Below the pieces are notes generated by a model. That model searched no databases. It was given only the letters and a program-made list of their open reading frames with translations, and had not been told where the DNA came from. Shown piece after piece: positions 61,531-64,000 of a stretch of 64,000 bases of DNA. The DNA is from RGIG4576 sp964536025 (lineage in GTDB: Bacteria; Bacteroidota; Bacteroidia; Bacteroidales; Muribaculaceae), in the NCBI GenBank assembly GCA_964536025.1, contig CAZHXA010000004.1:25647-89646 (forward strand), written 5' to 3'. The translations under genes and the position numbers were made by a program. Within the stretch, counting starts at the first letter, position 1. Each line of letters begins with the position of its first letter.

Positions 61531-62847
61531 ATGGGAAATTTAGTTGCTATCGTGGGACGTCCCAATGTGGGTAAATCCACACTTTTCAACCGATTGACAC
61601 AAACCCGCAGTGCAATTGTTGACGACACGTCAGGAACCACACGCGACCGCCAATATGGAAAATTCGATTGGTGTGGGCATGAATTCTCGGTGGTTGATAC
61701 CGGAGGATGGGTTGTTAATTCCGAAGATATATTTGAAGAAGAAATCAACAAGCAGGTAAGTATTGCCATTGAAGAGGCTGATGTGATTTTGTTTATGGTT
61801 GATGTAACCAATGGAGTGACCGACCTTGACGATCATGTTGCAGCTATTTTGCGTCGTGCAAAAAAGCCTGTAATACTTGTTACCAATAAAGCCGAAAATA
61901 ATGATTCGGTATATGCCGAAGCCGAATTTTATTCATTGGGACTTGGTGACCCGTTTTCAATTTCTGCCATGACAGGTAGTGGAACCGGAGACCTTCTTGA
62001 TGAAATAGTTAAGCGTATGCCCGAGGATGCGAAGAGTGATGATGAACTCGAACAACTTCCTCGATTTGCTATCGTAGGACGTCCTAATGCAGGTAAATCA
62101 TCAATAATAAATTCTTTTATCGGTGAAGAAAGAAACATTGTTACCAATATAGCAGGAACGACACGCGACAGTATTTACACCCGATATAATAAGTTTGGTT
62201 TTGACTTTTATTTGGTCGATACTGCCGGTATTCGTAAAAAAGGTAAAGTAAATGAGGATATAGAATATTATTCGGTAATAAGAAGTATTCGTGCCATAGA
62301 ACACAGCGATGTGTGTATCCTCATGATTGATGCCACTCGAGGAATTGAAAGTCAAGACGTGAACATATTTTCACTCATCAACAAAAACCGAAAAGGTCTT
62401 GTTGTGTGCGTAAACAAGTGGGACTTGGTAGAAGATAAGAGTCAGATAGCAGTAAAACACTTTGAAGATACAATACGCAAGCGTCTTGCTCCGTTCAGCG
62501 ATTTCCCTATTATTTTTAGTTCGGCACTCACAAAACAACGTATTCACAAAGTGCTTGAAGAGGCTGTGAAAGTGTATGAAAACCGACAACGCACGGTTTC
62601 AACATCTAAGTTGAATGAAGTGATGCAAGAAGCCATTGCGGCATACCCACCTCCTGCAATCAAGGGTAAATACGTTAAGATTAAATATATCACCATGTTG
62701 AAAGGAGCTGTTGTTCCTACGTTTATTTTCTTCTGTAATCTGCCTCAATGGGTAAAAGAACCTTATCGCAGATATTTGGAAAATAAAATACGTGATAATT
62801 GGAATTTTTCGGGAACACCTATCAATGTGTTCATGCGTGAAAAATAA
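61531..62847 (+). CDS. der: GTPase Der (EngA)
   Basis: 438 residues. Two tandem GTPase domains, the mark of Der: G1 GRPNVGKST (9-17) with DTGG, and second G1 GRPNAGKSS (~182-190) with DTAGI; G4 motifs TNKAE and NKWD. The C-terminal KH-like domain (~355-438) has KYVKIKYITMLKG. It takes part in 50S subunit assembly. Confidence 0.97.
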   Translation: MGNLVAIVGRPNVGKSTLFNRLTQTRSAIVDDTSGTTRDRQYGKFDWCGHEFSVVDTGGWVVNSEDIFEEEINKQVSIAIEEADVILFMVDVTNGVTDLDDHVAAILRRAKKPVILVTNKAENNDSVYAEAEFYSLGLGDPFSISAMTGSGTGDLLDEIVKRMPEDAKSDDELEQLPRFAIVGRPNAGKSSIINSFIGEERNIVTNIAGTTRDSIYTRYNKFGFDFYLVDTAGIRKKGKVNEDIEYYSVIRSIRAIEHSDVCILMIDATRGIESQDVNIFSLINKNRKGLVVCVNKWDLVEDKSQIAVKHFEDTIRKRLAPFSDFPIIFSSALTKQRIHKVLEEAVKVYENRQRTVSTSKLNEVMQEAIAAYPPPAIKGKYVKIKYITMLKGAVVPTFIFFCNLPQWVKEPYRRYLENKIRDNWNFSGTPINVFMREK

Positions 62848-62893
62848 TGAAATTGTTTAATTTATAAAAAATAGAATATTTTCATTCTGATTT

Positions 62894-62926
62894 TTTGTAT
62901 AATTGCATAAATTTATATTATCTTTG
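62894..62926 (+). promoter_or_regulatory. sigma-ABfr promoter after der
   Basis: TTTG (62894-62897), 21-nt spacer, TATCTTTG (62919-62926). Drives the short transcript ending at the 63003-63035 hairpin and/or the decayed lipoprotein gene. Confidence 0.7.
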
Positions 62927-62931
62927 TCTTG

Positions 62932-63035
62932 TTAAAAAGAGAAACAAGTCAAAAATAAACAACAAACATCAAAAAATATACTTGAATTTTGGTTATGAAG
63001 GGGAGACTTATCTGTGAAGACGGGTCTCTTTTTTT
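62932..63035 (+). ncRNA. Candidate small RNA or attenuated leader
   Basis: About 100 nt from the expected transcription start to the T-run at 63029-63035. First 70 nt are A-rich and unstructured, then the terminator hairpin. Could be an sRNA, or a leader with an attenuator in front of the lipoprotein gene at 63062. Confidence 0.35.
63003..63035 (+). terminator. Intrinsic terminator/attenuator before the decayed lipoprotein gene
   Basis: GAGAC (63003-63007) / GTCTC (63024-63028), extended by G-T pairs, then seven T. Confidence 0.65.
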
Positions 63036-63061
63036 ATCTCTAATCATTAAAATTAAACATT

Positions 63062-63313
63062 GTGAAAAAAATGCATTTGCATTGATGGTAGCAGTTGCCA
63101 CACTTTTCAGTTTAGGTTTCGCTTCTTGTTCAGGCGATGATGATGAACCGAGTGTTTCAAATGGCGAGATTTACGGTATGTGGGAAACTGACTATCTTGA
63201 TTGTTGGGAAACATATGATGGTGTATTAGATTCTGATTCTCAAGAAATATTATGATGAATATGACGGTGATGTTGAAACATATGGATATATGATTTTACA
63301 TAAAGTAAACTAA
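63062..63313 (+). pseudogene. Frameshifted small lipoprotein gene
   Basis: The GTG at 63062 is followed by seven A (63065-63071) and stops after 8 codons, yet the next frame encodes a good lipoprotein signal (KNAFALMVAVATLFSLGFASC, in parts; lipobox FASC) and mature start SGDDDEPSVSNGEIYGMWETDYLD. Eight A would join them. At ~63248 the frame meets TGA, while the neighbouring frame continues 21 codons (YDEYDGDVETYGYMILHKVN) to TAA 63313. So at least two frame breaks are present. GEIYGMW suggests a lipocalin-like origin, as in the intact lipoproteins at 15257 and 63446. Sequencing error is an alternative; an ATG at 63086 could still give a short signal. Confidence 0.6.
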
Positions 63314-63342
63314 GGCGTTTATATATTATAAATATTGTATTT

Positions 63343-63374
63343 ACGGGGGCGACAAAAAAGTTGTCCCCGTTTTG
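63343..63374 (+). terminator. Terminator after the decayed lipoprotein gene
   Basis: ACGGGGGCGAC (63343-63353) / GTTGTCCCCGT (63360-63370), 11 bp with two G-T pairs, then TTTG. Confidence 0.75.
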
Positions 63375-63385
63375 TTTGAGCCTAC

Positions 63386-63418
63386 AAAAGAGGCAGTATC
63401 GTAAAGAAACTGCCTCTT
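63386..63418 (-). terminator. Terminator of the 63446 lipoprotein gene
   Basis: AAGAGGCAGT (63388-63397) / ACTGCCTCTT (63409-63418); on the minus strand followed by TTTTG. Confidence 0.65.
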
Positions 63419-63445
63419 AGATGAATTATTTGTGAAAGAATATGT

Positions 63446-63895
63446 TTATTCTGTGGGTTGTTCGTTATCTTCAGGAAGTGTGCTTTCGGGAACAAATTCC
63501 AGAACTCCACCTTGTCCTGAGCTAAAACGAAGAGTGTTGTCGGTTACAATATAGTAAGTCAACATATTATCGTTTAATATAAGCATGTGTGTGGCAGCCC
63601 CCATGTTATAAGATTTCCAAGAGAATTTAAAGGATTCGATTTTATCTCCTTTTGCTTCTTCGCATATACCGTTACCGTTTAGATAGAAAGTGTAAGCCAA
63701 ATATTGAACAGTATCTGAAGGAGAAGCACTGGAAATACTTTTTAAGACCCATTTTTCGCCACATAATCCTGTCGCAGCGGGTAGGTCTTCGGGATAATCC
63801 ATGTCGTTATCGCTATTGCATGCCGTAAAAGATACAGTTGCCAATAATATAGCTATTACCACTAATAAATTTCTAAAGTTAAATTCTTTTTTCAT
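63446..63895 (-). CDS. Lipocalin-like lipoprotein
   Basis: 149 residues. Lipobox FTAC (Cys26). Mature part starts acidic (NSDNDMDYPEDLP) and has CGEKWVLKSISSASPSD with the W of a lipocalin-like first strand, then alternating beta strands (YTFYLNGNGICEE; SFKFSWKSYN; MLTYYIVTDNTLRFSSG). Function and ligand unknown. A TATCTTTG box (63960-63953) lies 58 nt upstream. Similar in plan to the protein at 15257. Confidence 0.8.
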   Translation of the reverse strand: MKKEFNFRNLLVVIAILLATVSFTACNSDNDMDYPEDLPAATGLCGEKWVLKSISSASPSDTVQYLAYTFYLNGNGICEEAKGDKIESFKFSWKSYNMGAATHMLILNDNMLTYYIVTDNTLRFSSGQGGVLEFVPESTLPEDNEQPTE

Positions 63896-63952
63896 GATTT
63901 TTGTTATAATTGATTCTGTCTTTTTGTTTTTAAAAAGCCATATAGACTATCA

Positions 63953-63960
63953 CAAAGATA
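63953..63960 (-). promoter_or_regulatory. -7 box of the 63446 lipoprotein gene
   Basis: TATCTTTG on the minus strand; no clear -33 within the remaining 40 bp of the window. Confidence 0.5.
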
Positions 63961-64000
63961 TATAAATTTTAATATAAAGTGATTAAAACGAAAATTATAT

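Noticed and set aside
1..64000. CRISPR arrays, prophage, rRNA operons, intact insertion sequences
   Set aside because: No regular short direct repeats, no phage structural genes, no rRNA sequence and no transposase were seen.

Overview
The window comes from a low-GC member of the Bacteroidales, probably a gut anaerobe. Evidence: SusC/SusD outer-membrane pairs, many lipobox lipoproteins without Shine-Dalgarno-rich starts, Bacteroidetes sigma-ABfr promoters (TTTG or TTG, 19-21 nt, then TAnnTTTG) before many genes, and gene blocks common in that order (DUF177-rpmF-fabH-era-der; lysS-gpsA-pgi; hemD-rnpA-yidD-tatD). I cannot fix family or genus from the sequence alone. Most of the window is ordinary chromosomal core. 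I see no prophage, CRISPR array, rRNA or intact insertion sequence.

Layout. 1-2.6 kb: M16 peptidase and U32 tRNA-hydroxylation-type protein. 2.65-9.2 kb: a secreted EEP-family nuclease/phosphatase divergent from a TonB receptor plus a large OB-fold (DUF5689/DUF6359-like) lipoprotein, a candidate nucleic-acid scavenging locus. 9.3-15.7 kb: ABC exporter, CBS-nucleotidyltransferase, DUF115-like protein, Wzi-type barrel and lipocalin-like lipoprotein, with a surface-glycan flavour. 15.7-31.6 kb: tyrS, tRNA-Gln, NlpC/P60 hydrolase, membrane-bound LuxR-type regulator, RluA synthase, PCMD protein, DUF2851, GH25 lysozyme with metK, PpiD-like chaperone, SufE, POT transporter, tatD-yidD-rnpA. 31.7-41.1 kb: hemD, DUF4271, LOG, dnaX, pgi-gpsA-lysS, outer-membrane phospholipase A. 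41.1-45.2 kb: a minus-strand cluster of NamZ (DUF1343), SSS symporter, WYL regulator and C_GCAxxG_C_C protein, which fits N-acetylmuramate uptake. 45.5-57.5 kb: two divergent SusC/SusD operons. 57.5-64 kb: HAD phosphatase, DUF177-rpmF-fabH-era-der, a decayed lipoprotein gene and an intact lipoprotein.

Most notable points: (1) the two divergent susC genes begin with a perfect 286-bp inverted repeat covering their 5' leaders and first 90 codons, around a 784-bp promoter region; inversion would swap promoters while leaving both reading frames intact. (2) The EEP / TonB receptor / OB-fold lipoprotein locus, in which one OB-fold module carries a 226-bp exact internal duplication. (3) A structured leader RNA before metK closed by a perfect 10-bp long-range stem. 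(4) A possible 153-bp MITE-like element upstream of namZ. Several apparent long reading-frame starts overlap -7 promoter boxes, so shorter starts are given for those genes.
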